Notes: a model not told the origin generated them from the sequence alone. 49,186 nucleotides of DNA from Oribacterium asaccharolyticum ACB7 (GCF_000238075.1 NZ_JH414504.1:1-49186), one strand, 5' to 3'. Counted from the first letter of the stretch, positions 35,826 to 44,931 are shown. Numbers and translations are program-made.

Positions 35826-37457
35826 ATGGATGGAATCATCAATGTCAATAAAGAAGCGGGGATGACGAGCTTTGACGTGCTCCGAGCTTTAAAAAAAATT
35901 CTCCGTGAAAAGAAAATGGGACATGCCGGCACCTTGGATCCTATGGCTGAAGGGGTGCTTCTTGTTTGTGTGGGAAAGGCGACCAAGCTGGTAGACAGCC
36001 TTATGAGTGAAGTGAAGGTTTATCGGGCGGAGCTCCTCCTCGGCGTAGAGACGGATACGGAGGACAGTACGGGAAAGCGCTTATCGGAAGAGGAGAATTG
36101 TGTTACCAAAGAAGAAGTTCTATCCGCCTTCCATTCTCTTCTTGGAAAAAGAGAGCAGATTCCCCCCATGTACAGCGCCAAGAAGGTAGAGGGGAAGCGG
36201 CTTTACAGTATGGCAAGAGAAGGAATCGTGATAGAGAGAAAGCCTTCTCTGATTGAAATTTTCTCCATAGAGCTCCTTTCCCTTACAGAACCGGAACCTT
36301 TCGAAGGACTTTCCTGCCGGGGAAAGCACCAAAGAATCTCTTTCCGTGTAAAAAGCTCGAAAGGCACTTATATTCGCACACTTTGTACGGAAATAGGAGA
36401 AAAGCTCGGAACGAAGGCTTGTATGTCGGCGCTTACCCGGGAAGAGGTCGGAGAATTTCACTTGAAAGAGAGTAAGACACTCTCTGAAATCGAACGGTAT
36501 ACGAAGGAAGGGGCGCTTTCTTCCTTTTTGAAGCCGGCTTTATACAGTAAGGTTCCGACAGTGCTGACATTCGGGAAATTTGACGGTGTGCATCTGGGAC
36601 ACCAAAAAATCTTTTCTTCCGTTTTCCGCATTGGAGAGGAAGAGGGCTTAAAGCCTGCAGTTCTTTCCTTTACGATGGAAAAAGAGAGCTTCTTTTTACA
36701 GGGGAGAAAAGAAATGCTTTCCACGGAGGATGAGCATTTTACCCGCTTGAAAAATGCTGGTTTCCGGGAGGTTTATCTCTATCCCTTAACGATGGAAGCA
36801 GCGCGCATGAGTCCCGAGGACTTTGTGAGAATCATTCTGATCGAAGCCTTAAAGGTGAAGCATCTTGTGGTGGGAACGGACTGCAGCTTTGGCTACCAGG
36901 GAGCAGGGAATGTAGAGTTTCTGAAAAATCTGCAGGGAAAATATGATTTTAGCCTGACGGTGGTGGATAAAGTGCTGACGACGAACTCTGCCGGAGAGGA
37001 GGTGGAAATTTCAAGCTCCTATATCCGAAAGTCCCTGGAAGAGGGAAGGGTGGAAGAAGCGGCAGCTCTTCTCGGACGACCCTACAGCATCAATGGAACC
37101 GTAGTGCACGGGAAGGCTATCGGAAGAAGCCTGTCCTTTCCGACAGCGAACATTTTCCCGAGAGAAGGGAAGCTCATCCCGAAGGAAGGCGTGTATTATA
37201 CAAGGGTGATGGTCCTGGGAGAAGAATACGATGCGATGACGAACATCGGAAGAAACCCCAGTATTTCCGCAGAGAATCCCTTGACAATCGAAAGCCACCT
37301 TCTTAACTTTGATAAGGAGATTTACGGTGAAAAGATTCGAATCAGCTTTTTAGAGAGGATTCGGGAGCAAAAGCGTTTTCCGAATCTGGATGCTTTGAAA
37401 GCACAGCTAAAGGAGGATTTGCTTACTGTAGAGCAATTCCGAAAAAGGCGGACTTAA
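35826..37457 (+). CDS. truB-ribF: Fused TruB pseudouridine synthase and RibF flavokinase/FAD synthetase
   Basis: One uninterrupted 543-residue frame. Residues 1-240 are TruB, which makes pseudouridine-55 in the tRNA T loop: catalytic D38 in GHAGTLDPMAEG, then PPMYSAKKVEGKRLY and SSKGTYIRTLCTEIG. The TruB C-terminal segment is shortened. From about 243 the chain is RibF, which makes FMN and then FAD: GKFDGVHLGHQ (FDG at 252-254) and VGTDCSFGYQGAG in the adenylyltransferase half. The flavokinase domain from about 415 holds GRSLSFPTANI and ESHLLNFDKEIYGEKIRISF. The two are usually adjacent separate genes. No ribosome binding site precedes the ATG at a useful distance (AAGGAG lies 26 bases off). 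The stop codon lies in a tandem repeat. Confidence 0.93.
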   Translation: MDGIINVNKEAGMTSFDVLRALKKILREKKMGHAGTLDPMAEGVLLVCVGKATKLVDSLMSEVKVYRAELLLGVETDTEDSTGKRLSEEENCVTKEEVLSAFHSLLGKREQIPPMYSAKKVEGKRLYSMAREGIVIERKPSLIEIFSIELLSLTEPEPFEGLSCRGKHQRISFRVKSSKGTYIRTLCTEIGEKLGTKACMSALTREEVGEFHLKESKTLSEIERYTKEGALSSFLKPALYSKVPTVLTFGKFDGVHLGHQKIFSSVFRIGEEEGLKPAVLSFTMEKESFFLQGRKEMLSTEDEHFTRLKNAGFREVYLYPLTMEAARMSPEDFVRIILIEALKVKHLVVGTDCSFGYQGAGNVEFLKNLQGKYDFSLTVVDKVLTTNSAGEEVEISSSYIRKSLEEGRVEEAAALLGRPYSINGTVVHGKAIGRSLSFPTANIFPREGKLIPKEGVYYTRVMVLGEEYDAMTNIGRNPSISAENPLTIESHLLNFDKEIYGEKIRISFLERIREQKRFPNLDALKAQLKEDLLTVEQFRKRRT

Positions 37458-37512
37458 ACTTGTGAGTCCAGGACTTGAACTTGTGAGTCCAGGACTTGAA
37501 CTTGTGACTCCC
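37450..37512 (+). repeat. Three tandem 21-bp hairpin units
   Basis: Exact 21-base periods at 37450, 37471 and 37492. Units differ at one base (TTAAAC or TTGAAC) and in the last unit's right arm. Units 1 and 2 each form GGACT/AGTCC over a 10-nt loop. Unit 1 includes the final codon and stop of truB-ribF. The array ends nine bases before the rpsO -35 box. Confidence 0.9.
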
Positions 37513-37520
37513 GGAAAACC

Positions 37521-37549
37521 TTGACAGCGGAAGGGATATACAGTATCAT
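37521..37549 (+). promoter_or_regulatory. Promoter of rpsO
   Basis: Consensus TTGACA (37521-37526), 17 bases, TATCAT (37544-37549). The predicted start is near 37556. Confidence 0.85.
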
Positions 37550-37555
37550 ACTTTC

Positions 37556-37706
37556 TCGTGAAAAGGCTTATTGTACTTTTTCACGGAGAGATTTTCCGAA
37601 AAGGGAAATCCCGGAAACTTTTATGACGCGAAGACGTAGCAAAGCGCGCTCCGACGCTTGTTCCGTTTTTCGTGAGAGTTGCGTAGAGCGCAAAGAAGGA
37701 GAAAAA
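37556..37706 (+). promoter_or_regulatory. Structured rpsO leader, possible S15 autoregulation site
   Basis: About 150 nt of untranslated RNA with successive stems: TCTC-GTGAAAA (37554-37564) with TTTTCAC-g-GAGA (37578-37589); TTTCCG (37593-37598) with CGGAAA (37612-37617); a GC-rich segment 37625-37660; and TTGCG-tagag-CGCAA (37679-37693) immediately before the AAGGAG site. S15 represses its own mRNA through a leader structure in several bacteria; that it does so here is inferred from the length and folding only. Confidence 0.5.
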
Positions 37707-37973
37707 ATGATTACAAAAGAGAAGAAAGCAGAGTTGGTTGCTAAGTACGGAAGAAAGCCCGGAGATACCGGTTCACCGGAAGTTCAGGTGGCACTTCTTA
37801 CAGAGAGAATTGTAGAGCTTACCGAGCACTTAAAGAGCAATCCGAAGGATCATCACAGCAGACGCGGACTTTTGATGATGGTTGGTCACAGAAGAGGACT
37901 TCTTGACTACTTAAAGAAGACAGACTTAAACGGATACAGAGCTTTGATCGAGAAGCTGGGTATCAGAAAGTAA
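37707..37973 (+). CDS. rpsO: 30S ribosomal protein S15
   Basis: 88 residues, exactly the family length, from ATG 37707 with AAGGAG five bases upstream; an open frame to 37521 runs through the leader and is not coding. The S15 signature is clear: [46 protein letters not shown]. It binds the 16S central domain early in 30S assembly. Upstream of pnp as in most bacteria. Confidence 0.98.
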   Translation: MITKEKKAELVAKYGRKPGDTGSPEVQVALLTERIVELTEHLKSNPKDHHSRRGLLMMVGHRRGLLDYLKKTDLNGYRALIEKLGIRK

Positions 37974-37981
37974 GAAACTTT

Positions 37982-38016
37982 CAGGGCAGAGGGGGTTATC
38001 CCTTCTGCCCTGTTTT
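37982..38016 (+). terminator. Terminator of rpsO
   Basis: CAGGGCAGA (37982-37990) pairs with TCTGCCCTG (38004-38012); G-T and GGG/CCC extend the stem around TTAT. TTTT follows. Confidence 0.92.
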
Positions 38017-38030
38017 GCTTAATCCGCCCC

Positions 38031-38059
38031 TTGCGGCGACTTCTTCCCTTTAGTATAAT
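38031..38059 (+). promoter_or_regulatory. Promoter of pnp
   Basis: TTGCGG (38031-38036), 17 bases, TATAAT (38054-38059). A start near 38066 gives a leader of about 120 nt. Confidence 0.8.
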
Positions 38060-38087
38060 GATTTATCAGTTATTTCATCAAAATTTT

Positions 38088-38164
38088 CCTTTGGAAGGCA
38101 ACCGAGATCACTGAAAAATAGACGAGTTTCGTAGCTTTTTCAGTGCTTTTGGGGCTTCCGAAGG
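38088..38164 (+). promoter_or_regulatory. pnp leader, long double-stranded structure
   Basis: The outer stem CCTTTGGAAG (38088-38097) with CTTCCGAAGG (38155-38164) has one G-U pair. The inner stem is CACTGAAAAA (38109-38118) with TTTTTCAGTG (38136-38145), topped by ACGA/CGT pairing. In E. coli a comparable pnp leader stem is cut by RNase III and then degraded by PNPase, giving autoregulation; the same role here is inferred from placement and shape. Confidence 0.6.
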
Positions 38165-38187
38165 AAAGAAGAAAAAAAGGAGGCTTT

Positions 38188-40281
38188 ATGTACAAAAGTT
38201 ATTCAATGGAACTGGCAGGGAGAATGCTCACGGTAGATGTGGACAGGGTCTGTGCACAAAGTAATGGAGCGGTTATGATGCACTATGGAGATACTACCGT
38301 GCTTTCTACCTGTACCGCATCGGAGAAACCCAGAGACGGCATCGATTTCTTTCCTCTTTCCGTAGAGTATGAAGAGAAGATGTATGCTGTCGGAAAGTTC
38401 CCCGGCGGCTTTAAGAAGAGAGAAGGAAGAGCCAGTGACAATGCGATTCTCACGGCAAGAGTCATAGACCGCCCGATGCGTCCGCTGTTCCCGAAGGACT
38501 ATAGAAATGATGTTCTTTTAAACAACACTGTTTTATCCGTGGACCAGGATGCTTCTCCGGAACTTCTTGCGATGCTTGGCTCTTCTCTTGCAACAGCAAT
38601 CTCCGATGTACCCTTTGACGGCCCCTGTGCAACGACGCAGGTGGGCATGATTGCCGGGGAGTTTATTCTGAACCCGGGAAATGGAGAGAAGGCGGTTTCC
38701 GACCTGCTCCTCACGGTTGCTTCGACAAAAGAGAAGGTCATCATGATTGAAGCCGGTGCGAATGAGCTTCCGGAAGAAAAGATGATTGAGGCAATTTATC
38801 TTGCGCATGAGACAAACCAGCAGATTATCGGCTTCTTCGAGAGCATCATCGCAGAGTGCGGAAAAGAGAAGCACAGCTATGAGTCTTCCGCCATTCCTGA
38901 GGCTGTTTTCGAGAAAATGAAAAGCGTGGTCAGTCCGGAAGAGATGGAAAAGGCGGTATTTACCGATGAGAAGCAGGAAAGAGATGCCAACATCTCCGCT
39001 CTCAGTGAGCGATTGGTAGAGGCTTTTCAGGATGACGAGGAAGCGCTTGCGATTCTTCCGGATGCTATTTACCAGTACGAGAAGAAGACGGTTCGGAAAA
39101 TGATCTTGAAGGATCATAAGAGACCGGATGGCAGAGCAATTGACCAGATTCGTCCGTTGGAGGCGGAGGTGGATTTGCTTCCCAGAGTTCATGGTTCCGC
39201 CATGTTTAAGAGAGGACAAACGCAGATTTTAAATGTGACCACCCTTGCTCCGCTTTCCGAGGTACAGAAGGTAGAGGGGATGAATGAATTTGAGACGGAG
39301 AAGCGCTATCTTCACCAGTACAACTTCCCGGGATATTCCGTAGGAGAGGCAAAGGCTTCCAGAGGTCCCGGAAGAAGAGAAATCGGACATGGTGCCCTCG
39401 CAGAGAAGGCCTTGATTCCGGTGCTTCCTCCTGTAGAGGAGTTCCCCTATGCCATTCGTTCCGTTTCCGAGACGATGGAGTCCAACGGTTCCACTTCCAT
39501 GGCTTCCACCTGCGCATCCTGCATGTCCTTGATGGCTGCCGGTGTTCCAATCAGAAAGCCGGTTGCGGGCATCTCCTGCGGTCTGGTTACCGGAGAGACG
39601 GACGAGGATTATCTGGTACTCACCGATATTCAGGGTCTTGAGGATTTCTTCGGCGATATGGACTTTAAGGTAACGGGAACAAGAGACGGAATTACAGCAA
39701 TCCAGATGGATATCAAGATCCACGGTTTAACCCGTCCTATCGTGGAAGAGGCGATTAAGAGAGCCAGAGAGGCAAGACTCTTTATTATGGACGGTGTTAT
39801 GAAGGATGCGATTGCCGAGCCGAGAAAAGAGCTTTCTCCCTATGCACCGAAGATTATTACCTTACAGATTGAGACCGACAAGATTGGAGATGTTATCGGT
39901 AAGCAGGGGAAGACGATTACCGCCATTATCGAGGAGACCGGTGCAAAGATTGATATTGATGACAACGGCATGGTATCTATCTCCGGAATCGACCTCGCGG
40001 CATTAGAGAGAGCAAAGGAGATTATCCTTTCCATCGTAAATGATATTGAACCGGGTCAGATTTTAGAGGGAACCGTAGTACGCATGATGAACTTCGGCGC
40101 TTTCGTACAGCTCAGCCCGACTAAGGACGGTATGGTACACATTTCCAAGCTTTCCGATAAGAGAGTGAATGAAGTTGAGGATGTTGTGCATATCGGAGAC
40201 AAAGTTCGTGTAAAGGTGATTGAGGTGGATAAGATGGGAAGAATCAACCTTTCCATGAGACCGCAGGATTTAGCAGAATAA
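38188..40281 (+). CDS. pnp: Polynucleotide phosphorylase
   Basis: 697 residues from ATG 38188 with AGGAGG six bases upstream; the longer frame to 38143 covers the leader stem. Two RNase PH-like domains are present: FFPLSVEYEEKMYAVGKFPGGF in the first, and FNFPGYSVGE-like HQYNFPGYSVGEAKASRGPGR plus SNGSTSMASTCASCMSLMAAGV in the active second. The KH domain (DKIGDVIGKQGKTI, near 565) and S1 domain (LEGTVVRMMNFGAFVQL, near 630) follow. It performs 3'-5' phosphorolytic RNA decay. Confidence 0.98.
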   Translation: MYKSYSMELAGRMLTVDVDRVCAQSNGAVMMHYGDTTVLSTCTASEKPRDGIDFFPLSVEYEEKMYAVGKFPGGFKKREGRASDNAILTARVIDRPMRPLFPKDYRNDVLLNNTVLSVDQDASPELLAMLGSSLATAISDVPFDGPCATTQVGMIAGEFILNPGNGEKAVSDLLLTVASTKEKVIMIEAGANELPEEKMIEAIYLAHETNQQIIGFFESIIAECGKEKHSYESSAIPEAVFEKMKSVVSPEEMEKAVFTDEKQERDANISALSERLVEAFQDDEEALAILPDAIYQYEKKTVRKMILKDHKRPDGRAIDQIRPLEAEVDLLPRVHGSAMFKRGQTQILNVTTLAPLSEVQKVEGMNEFETEKRYLHQYNFPGYSVGEAKASRGPGRREIGHGALAEKALIPVLPPVEEFPYAIRSVSETMESNGSTSMASTCASCMSLMAAGVPIRKPVAGISCGLVTGETDEDYLVLTDIQGLEDFFGDMDFKVTGTRDGITAIQMDIKIHGLTRPIVEEAIKRAREARLFIMDGVMKDAIAEPRKELSPYAPKIITLQIETDKIGDVIGKQGKTITAIIEETGAKIDIDDNGMVSISGIDLAALERAKEIILSIVNDIEPGQILEGTVVRMMNFGAFVQLSPTKDGMVHISKLSDKRVNEVEDVVHIGDKVRVKVIEVDKMGRINLSMRPQDLAE

Positions 40282-40300
40282 TTTAAGTTAGGGGGCTTTT

Positions 40301-41755
40301 ATGAAAATCAGGACCAGATATGCGCCTTCCCCCACCGGAAGGATGCATGTAGGGAATCTTCGTACAGGCATGTACGCCTATTTGATTGCCAAGCATGAGG
40401 GAGGAGATTTCCTTCTTCGCATAGAAGATACAGACCAGGAAAGAGAAGTGGAGGGGGCTGTGGAGATTATCCGCAGAACCCTGGAAGAGACGGGGCTTTT
40501 TTGGGATGAAGGTCCGGACAATCCCGGCTCCTGCGGCCCCTATGTGCAGTCCGAGCGTGTGAAGACCGGCATTTATATGCAGTATGCCAAGGAACTTGTG
40601 GAAAAGGGAGAAGCTTATTACTGCTTCTGCGACAAGGAACGGCTTGAGTCTTTAAAGACGGAGGTAAACGGGGAAATCCTCATGCACTATGACAAGCACT
40701 GTCTTTCCCTTTCGAAAGAAGAGATAGAGGAGAAGCTTGCAGCAGGTCTTCCCTATGTAATCCGGCAGAATAACCCGACAGAGGGGACAACGATCTTCCA
40801 TGACGAGCTTTACGGGGATGTTACTGTAGAAAATACGGAACTGGATGACATGGTGCTGATTAAGTCCGACGGCTTCCCGACCTATAATTTTGCAAATGTC
40901 GTGGACGACCATTTAATGGGGATTACCCATGTTGTTCGCGGAAATGAGTATCTTTCCTCCAGCCCGAAGTATCAGAGACTCTATGATGCCTTCGGCTGGG
41001 AATCCCCGAAACTCGTGCATTGTCCTTTGATTACGGATGAGAATCATAAGAAGCTCTCCAAGCGTTCCGGGCACTCCTCCTTTGAGGACTTGATTGACCA
41101 GGGCTTTGTGCCGGAAGCAGTTGTGAACTTTGTTGCGCTTCTTGGCTGGAGTCCGGAAGGAAATGAAGAGATTCTTTCTTTAGAGGATCTCGTTCGGGAG
41201 TTTGATTATCACAGAATTTCGAAGAGCCCTGCCGTCTTTGATATGGGAAAGCTTCGTTGGATGAACGGAGAGTATATTAAGAAGATGGACTTCGATAAGT
41301 TCTATGAGAGAGCATACCCTTATTTGAAGGAGGCTGCCGGGGAGAAGGTGGATTTAAAGAAAATTGCCGAGATGGTGAAGAGCCGTATTGAGATTTTCCC
41401 GGATATTCCGGAGCATGTAGACTTCTTTAAGGCAGTGCCGGAGTACGCCCTTTCTCTCTATCAGAATAAGAAGGCGAAGACAACAGAGGAGAATTCTTTA
41501 CAGCTTTTAAAAGAGGTTCTTCCTCTTTTGGAGCAGGAAACGGATTACAGCAATGACCGCCTCTACAGCCTTTTACAGGAGTTCAGTACGGAAAAAGGCT
41601 ATAAGACGGGATTCACCATGTGGCCGATTCGGATTGCCCTTTCCGGAAAAATGATGACGCCGGCAGGAGCGACAGAGATTCTCTCCGTACTCGGAAAAGA
41701 GGAGTCTCTTGGCAGACTGAAAAAGGCCGTAGCCAGATTAGAAGCAAACGCATAA
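40301..41755 (+). CDS. gltX: Glutamate-tRNA ligase
   Basis: 484 residues, class I. The HIGH-type motif is [14 protein letters not shown] (residues 8-21) and the KMSKS-type motif is KKLSKRSG (near 250). It charges tRNA-Glu and, in organisms lacking GlnRS, probably tRNA-Gln for GatCAB; which applies is not visible here. It starts 19 bases after pnp with AGGGGG upstream. A 22-base echo of its 3' end (GCAAACGCATAAAG, 18 of 22 identical) recurs at 41799-41820. Confidence 0.97.
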   Translation: MKIRTRYAPSPTGRMHVGNLRTGMYAYLIAKHEGGDFLLRIEDTDQEREVEGAVEIIRRTLEETGLFWDEGPDNPGSCGPYVQSERVKTGIYMQYAKELVEKGEAYYCFCDKERLESLKTEVNGEILMHYDKHCLSLSKEEIEEKLAAGLPYVIRQNNPTEGTTIFHDELYGDVTVENTELDDMVLIKSDGFPTYNFANVVDDHLMGITHVVRGNEYLSSSPKYQRLYDAFGWESPKLVHCPLITDENHKKLSKRSGHSSFEDLIDQGFVPEAVVNFVALLGWSPEGNEEILSLEDLVREFDYHRISKSPAVFDMGKLRWMNGEYIKKMDFDKFYERAYPYLKEAAGEKVDLKKIAEMVKSRIEIFPDIPEHVDFFKAVPEYALSLYQNKKAKTTEENSLQLLKEVLPLLEQETDYSNDRLYSLLQEFSTEKGYKTGFTMWPIRIALSGKMMTPAGATEILSVLGKEESLGRLKKAVARLEANA

Positions 41756-41832
41756 AGAAAGAAAAGTAAAAGTGGTTGCGTAAGGTGTAAGAACTGAGGC
41801 GAACGCTTAAAGTAAGTAAATGAGGTTGAATT

Positions 41833-43713
41833 ATGGAAAGAGAAGAATTTTTAGAAAGATACAGACATTCCATTGCCCATGTTTTAGCAAAGGCAATGAT
41901 TGAGCTTTACGGGGAAGAGGTACAGTATGCCATTGGACCGCAGATTGAAGACGGCGCATACTATGATTTCTGGATTCCGAAGAGTTTAACAGAGGAAGAT
42001 TTTCCGACAATTGAAAATAAGATGCGGGAAATCATTAAGAGAAGAGAACCTTGGACAAGGGAAGAGCTCTCCAGAGAAGATGCTTTGAAGCTTTTTGCAA
42101 AGCAGAAGTTCAAGAAGGAATTAATCGAAGACCTTCCGGATGGAGAGGTGATTTCCGTGTATCATACCGGAGATGACTTTGTAGATCTTTGCCGGGGACC
42201 CCATGTAGAGAATTCTCAGGAACTGATGAATGTGGCTTTCCAGGTAAAGTCCGTTTCCGGAGCATACTGGAGAGGAGATGAGCATAGAGATCAGTTGCAG
42301 AGAGTTTACCTTTTTGTTTATCCGGATAAGAATGCTTTGAAGGAACATTTGAAGTGGTTACAGGAAGCGCAGGAAAGAGATCATAAGAAGCTCGGAAAGG
42401 AACTTGACCTCTTTATGTTCGACGAGACTGCACCGGGTATGCCTTACTGGCTTCCGAGAGGCTGGAAGATGTATCAGGCGCTGCTCCAGTATTCCAGAGA
42501 GGTACAAAGAAGACATGGCTATACGGAGATTTCCGCACCGCTCATTAACAATAAGAAGCTGTGGTTGATTTCCGGTCACTGGGCACATTACATCAATAAC
42601 ATGTTTATGGTACCGGGAGTTTCGGGGTGGTTGAAGGCGGATGCAGACCTTTCCGGCGTGATGGAGAACCCGAATGACACGAGTCTTCCGGAGAAGACGG
42701 TGAAGATTCAGGCCGGTTCCGTAATTTACAATCGTGAAAATCTCGATACCATGGCAGCAAAGCCGATGAACTGTCCGAATGCCATGCTGACTTACAAGAG
42801 AAGAAATCGTTCCTATAAGGAGTTACCGATTCGTTATTCCGAGTACGATGTTCTGCACAGAAAAGAGAAATCCGGCCAGATGAACGGACTTTTCCGTGTG
42901 CAGGAGTTCCGGCAGGATGACGACCATACTTTTGTTATGGAGTCCCAGATTGAGGCGGAAATTGCCGATATTATCTCCATTGCGGATGAAATATACAAGA
43001 CCTTCGGTGTAAGCTACCGTGCAGAGCTTTCCACAAGACCGGAGGACTTTATGGGAGACATTGAGGTTTGGGACAGAGCAGAGGCTGCTTTAAAGAAGAT
43101 TCTGACCGATAAATACGGGGAAGGCGGTTTTGAGATCAATGAGGGTGATGGTGCCTTCTATGGTCCGAAAATCGACCTCCAGATTAAGGATGCTCTTGGA
43201 AGAGAGTGGCAGTGCGGAACAGTACAGCTTGACTTCCAGCTTCCGCACAACTTCGGTTGTTCCTTCCAGAATGCGGAGGGTGAGCAGGAGATGCCGGTTG
43301 TGCTGCACCGTGCGATTTATGGCTCCTTGGAAAGATTCATCGGGATTATAATAGAGAACTTTAAGGGAAGCTTCCCGTTCTGGCTTTCTCCGGAGCAGGT
43401 GGGTATTGTACCGATCCGGGAGGAGCACAACGCGTACGCAAAGAAAGTTTATGACGCTCTTTCCGAGATGGGAATTCGTACCGAGGTGGACTACACGGAC
43501 AAGAATATGAAGGAGAAAATCAAGACCTACAAGAACTATAAGGATCCGTATATCCTTGTTCTGGGAGATAAGGAAATGGCGGAAAATACCGTTTCCATCA
43601 ATATGAGAGGCTCCAATAAACAGGTTAACAATGTTCCTTTGGATGCATTTTTAAAAGTTTGTGCGAAGATGCAGAAAGAACATACTTTGGAGCTTACAGA
43701 TGATTTTTCCTAA
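41833..43713 (+). CDS. thrS: Threonine-tRNA ligase lacking the TGS domain
   Basis: 626 residues. It begins directly with the editing domain (RHSIAHVLAKAM at 10-21; DLCRGPHV near 117); the about 65-residue N-terminal TGS domain is absent. The class II core has PMNCPNAM where the common form has MNCPGH, and QMNGLFRVQEFRQDDDHTF where the common form has LHGLMRVRGFTQDDAH. The zinc ligands are kept (Cys of MNCP, His of QDDDH, His of LHRAIYG). No T-box leader lies upstream. The family contains TGS-less members, so activity is expected. Confidence 0.95.
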   Translation: MEREEFLERYRHSIAHVLAKAMIELYGEEVQYAIGPQIEDGAYYDFWIPKSLTEEDFPTIENKMREIIKRREPWTREELSREDALKLFAKQKFKKELIEDLPDGEVISVYHTGDDFVDLCRGPHVENSQELMNVAFQVKSVSGAYWRGDEHRDQLQRVYLFVYPDKNALKEHLKWLQEAQERDHKKLGKELDLFMFDETAPGMPYWLPRGWKMYQALLQYSREVQRRHGYTEISAPLINNKKLWLISGHWAHYINNMFMVPGVSGWLKADADLSGVMENPNDTSLPEKTVKIQAGSVIYNRENLDTMAAKPMNCPNAMLTYKRRNRSYKELPIRYSEYDVLHRKEKSGQMNGLFRVQEFRQDDDHTFVMESQIEAEIADIISIADEIYKTFGVSYRAELSTRPEDFMGDIEVWDRAEAALKKILTDKYGEGGFEINEGDGAFYGPKIDLQIKDALGREWQCGTVQLDFQLPHNFGCSFQNAEGEQEMPVVLHRAIYGSLERFIGIIIENFKGSFPFWLSPEQVGIVPIREEHNAYAKKVYDALSEMGIRTEVDYTDKNMKEKIKTYKNYKDPYILVLGDKEMAENTVSINMRGSNKQVNNVPLDAFLKVCAKMQKEHTLELTDDFS

Positions 43714-43834
43714 AAAGATGATTTTGGGCTAAGAGAAGAAATCTTCTATATAGCTCCTATTCCGAATCTGTATAGTAGAATTACGGCATTTTCTTGCGAA
43801 AGTGAGAAAGCCGCGATAAAATAGCAAACATTAT

Positions 43835-43886
43835 AAAAGAGATTTTTCTTTATACTTTTACGCATGTATAAAGAGAAATCTTTTTT
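43835..43886 (+). terminator. Terminator of thrS
   Basis: A 21-bp stem (43835-43855 with 43866-43886, two G-U pairs) ends in CTTTTTT. An upstream CGGC-TTTTCT/AGAAA-GCCG stem (about 43783-43813) precedes it. Confidence 0.9.
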
Positions 43887-43980
43887 ATTTTCTTTATATC
43901 CCGTCCATATCGGGAATAGGGGAAGAGCTATTTGGAATAGGACAATGCAAAAGAGGAGGCATGTCCGAGAGGAGGATTGT

Positions 43981-44931
43981 ATGAGAGTATTAGAAAAGTT
44001 GAGTGATTTTGTGAGTAAGTGGATGGCACTGATTGTGATTCTCGTGGCCGCCATTTCTCTCTTTTTTCCGTCTAGCGTATCTTTTATTAAGACAGCATGG
44101 ATTAATACCTTACTCGGCATCGTCATGTTTGGAATGGGGCTTACTCTGAAACCGTCGGATTTTACGGATGTCTTTAAGAGACCGAAAGATGTCATCATCG
44201 GGGCAGTGGCACAGTTTACCCTGATGCCATTATTGGCTTTTCTTCTTACCAAGGTATTTCGTCTTTCACCGGAACTTGCGATTGGTGTGATTCTTGTGGG
44301 AACCTGCCCGGGGGGAACGTCATCAAATGTTATGACCTATCTTTCCAAGGGAGATGTTGCCCTTTCGGTTTGCATGACTTCCGTATCCACCATTCTGGCA
44401 CCTTTTATGACACCGCTTCTTACGCTACTCTATGCCGGAAAGACAGTAGATGTACAGGTGGTCGGGATGTTTATTTCCGTTATTAAAGTGGTTCTTGTGC
44501 CGATTATTCTCGGAATTGTGGTGAATCGTTTCTTTAGCAAGGTAACGGAGAAAGCGGTAAAAGCACTTCCTTTAATTTCCACAACTGCGATTGTCCTGAT
44601 TATTGCGGCGGTGGTTTCCGTGAACTCTGCCCGAATCATGCAGAACGGTCTTCTGATTGTTTGTGTGGTTATCTGCCACAATGTATTGGGGTACCTCACC
44701 GGTTACCTTGCAGCAAGAGCGCTGAAGCTGGATACCACGAAGTGTCGTGCCATTTCCATTGAAGTGGGTATGCAGAACTCCGGGCTTGCGACGAGCCTTG
44801 CGGCAACCCACTTTGCTCAGTACCCTCTCGCAACGGTTCCGGGAGCGGTCTTCTCCGTATGGCATAATATTTCGGGAGCAATTCTTGCCAATATTTTTAA
44901 CTATAGCTCCAAGCACGGCGGAAAGATTTGA
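43981..44931 (+). CDS. BASS-family (sodium/bile acid symporter-like) organic-anion transporter
   Basis: 316 residues from ATG 43981, preceded by GAGGAGG; the open frame to 43864 overlaps the thrS terminator and is rejected. About nine to ten membrane helices are visible. Family motifs include MFGMGLTLKPSDF, GTCPGGTSSNVMTYLSKGDVALSV and EVGMQNSGLATSLA. Bacterial members move bile acids, pyruvate or ketopantoate. The neighbouring ilvD makes 2-ketoisovalerate, the ketopantoate precursor, which makes a keto acid a reasonable but unproven substrate. Confidence 0.88.
   Translation: MRVLEKLSDFVSKWMALIVILVAAISLFFPSSVSFIKTAWINTLLGIVMFGMGLTLKPSDFTDVFKRPKDVIIGAVAQFTLMPLLAFLLTKVFRLSPELAIGVILVGTCPGGTSSNVMTYLSKGDVALSVCMTSVSTILAPFMTPLLTLLYAGKTVDVQVVGMFISVIKVVLVPIILGIVVNRFFSKVTEKAVKALPLISTTAIVLIIAAVVSVNSARIMQNGLLIVCVVICHNVLGYLTGYLAARALKLDTTKCRAISIEVGMQNSGLATSLAATHFAQYPLATVPGAVFSVWHNISGAILANIFNYSSKHGGKI

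Noticed and set aside
37450..37512. CRISPR-like array
   Set aside because: The units are contiguous with no variable spacers and no cas genes; it is a tandem hairpin repeat.
37625..37668. Fourth copy of the dispersed hairpin repeat (minus strand)
   Set aside because: AACAAGCGTCGGAG resembles the copy 3 left arm, but the rest diverges and it lies within the folded rpsO leader; too weak to call.
38533..39219. 228-codon open frame opposite pnp
   Set aside because: Antisense shadow of pnp without translation signals.
41799..41820. Duplicate of the gltX 3' end
   Set aside because: 18 of 22 bases match 41743-41764, but the stretch is short and A-rich; suggestive only.
41756..41832. T-box leader before thrS
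   Set aside because: Only 77 bases are available and there is no T-box sequence or terminator/antiterminator.
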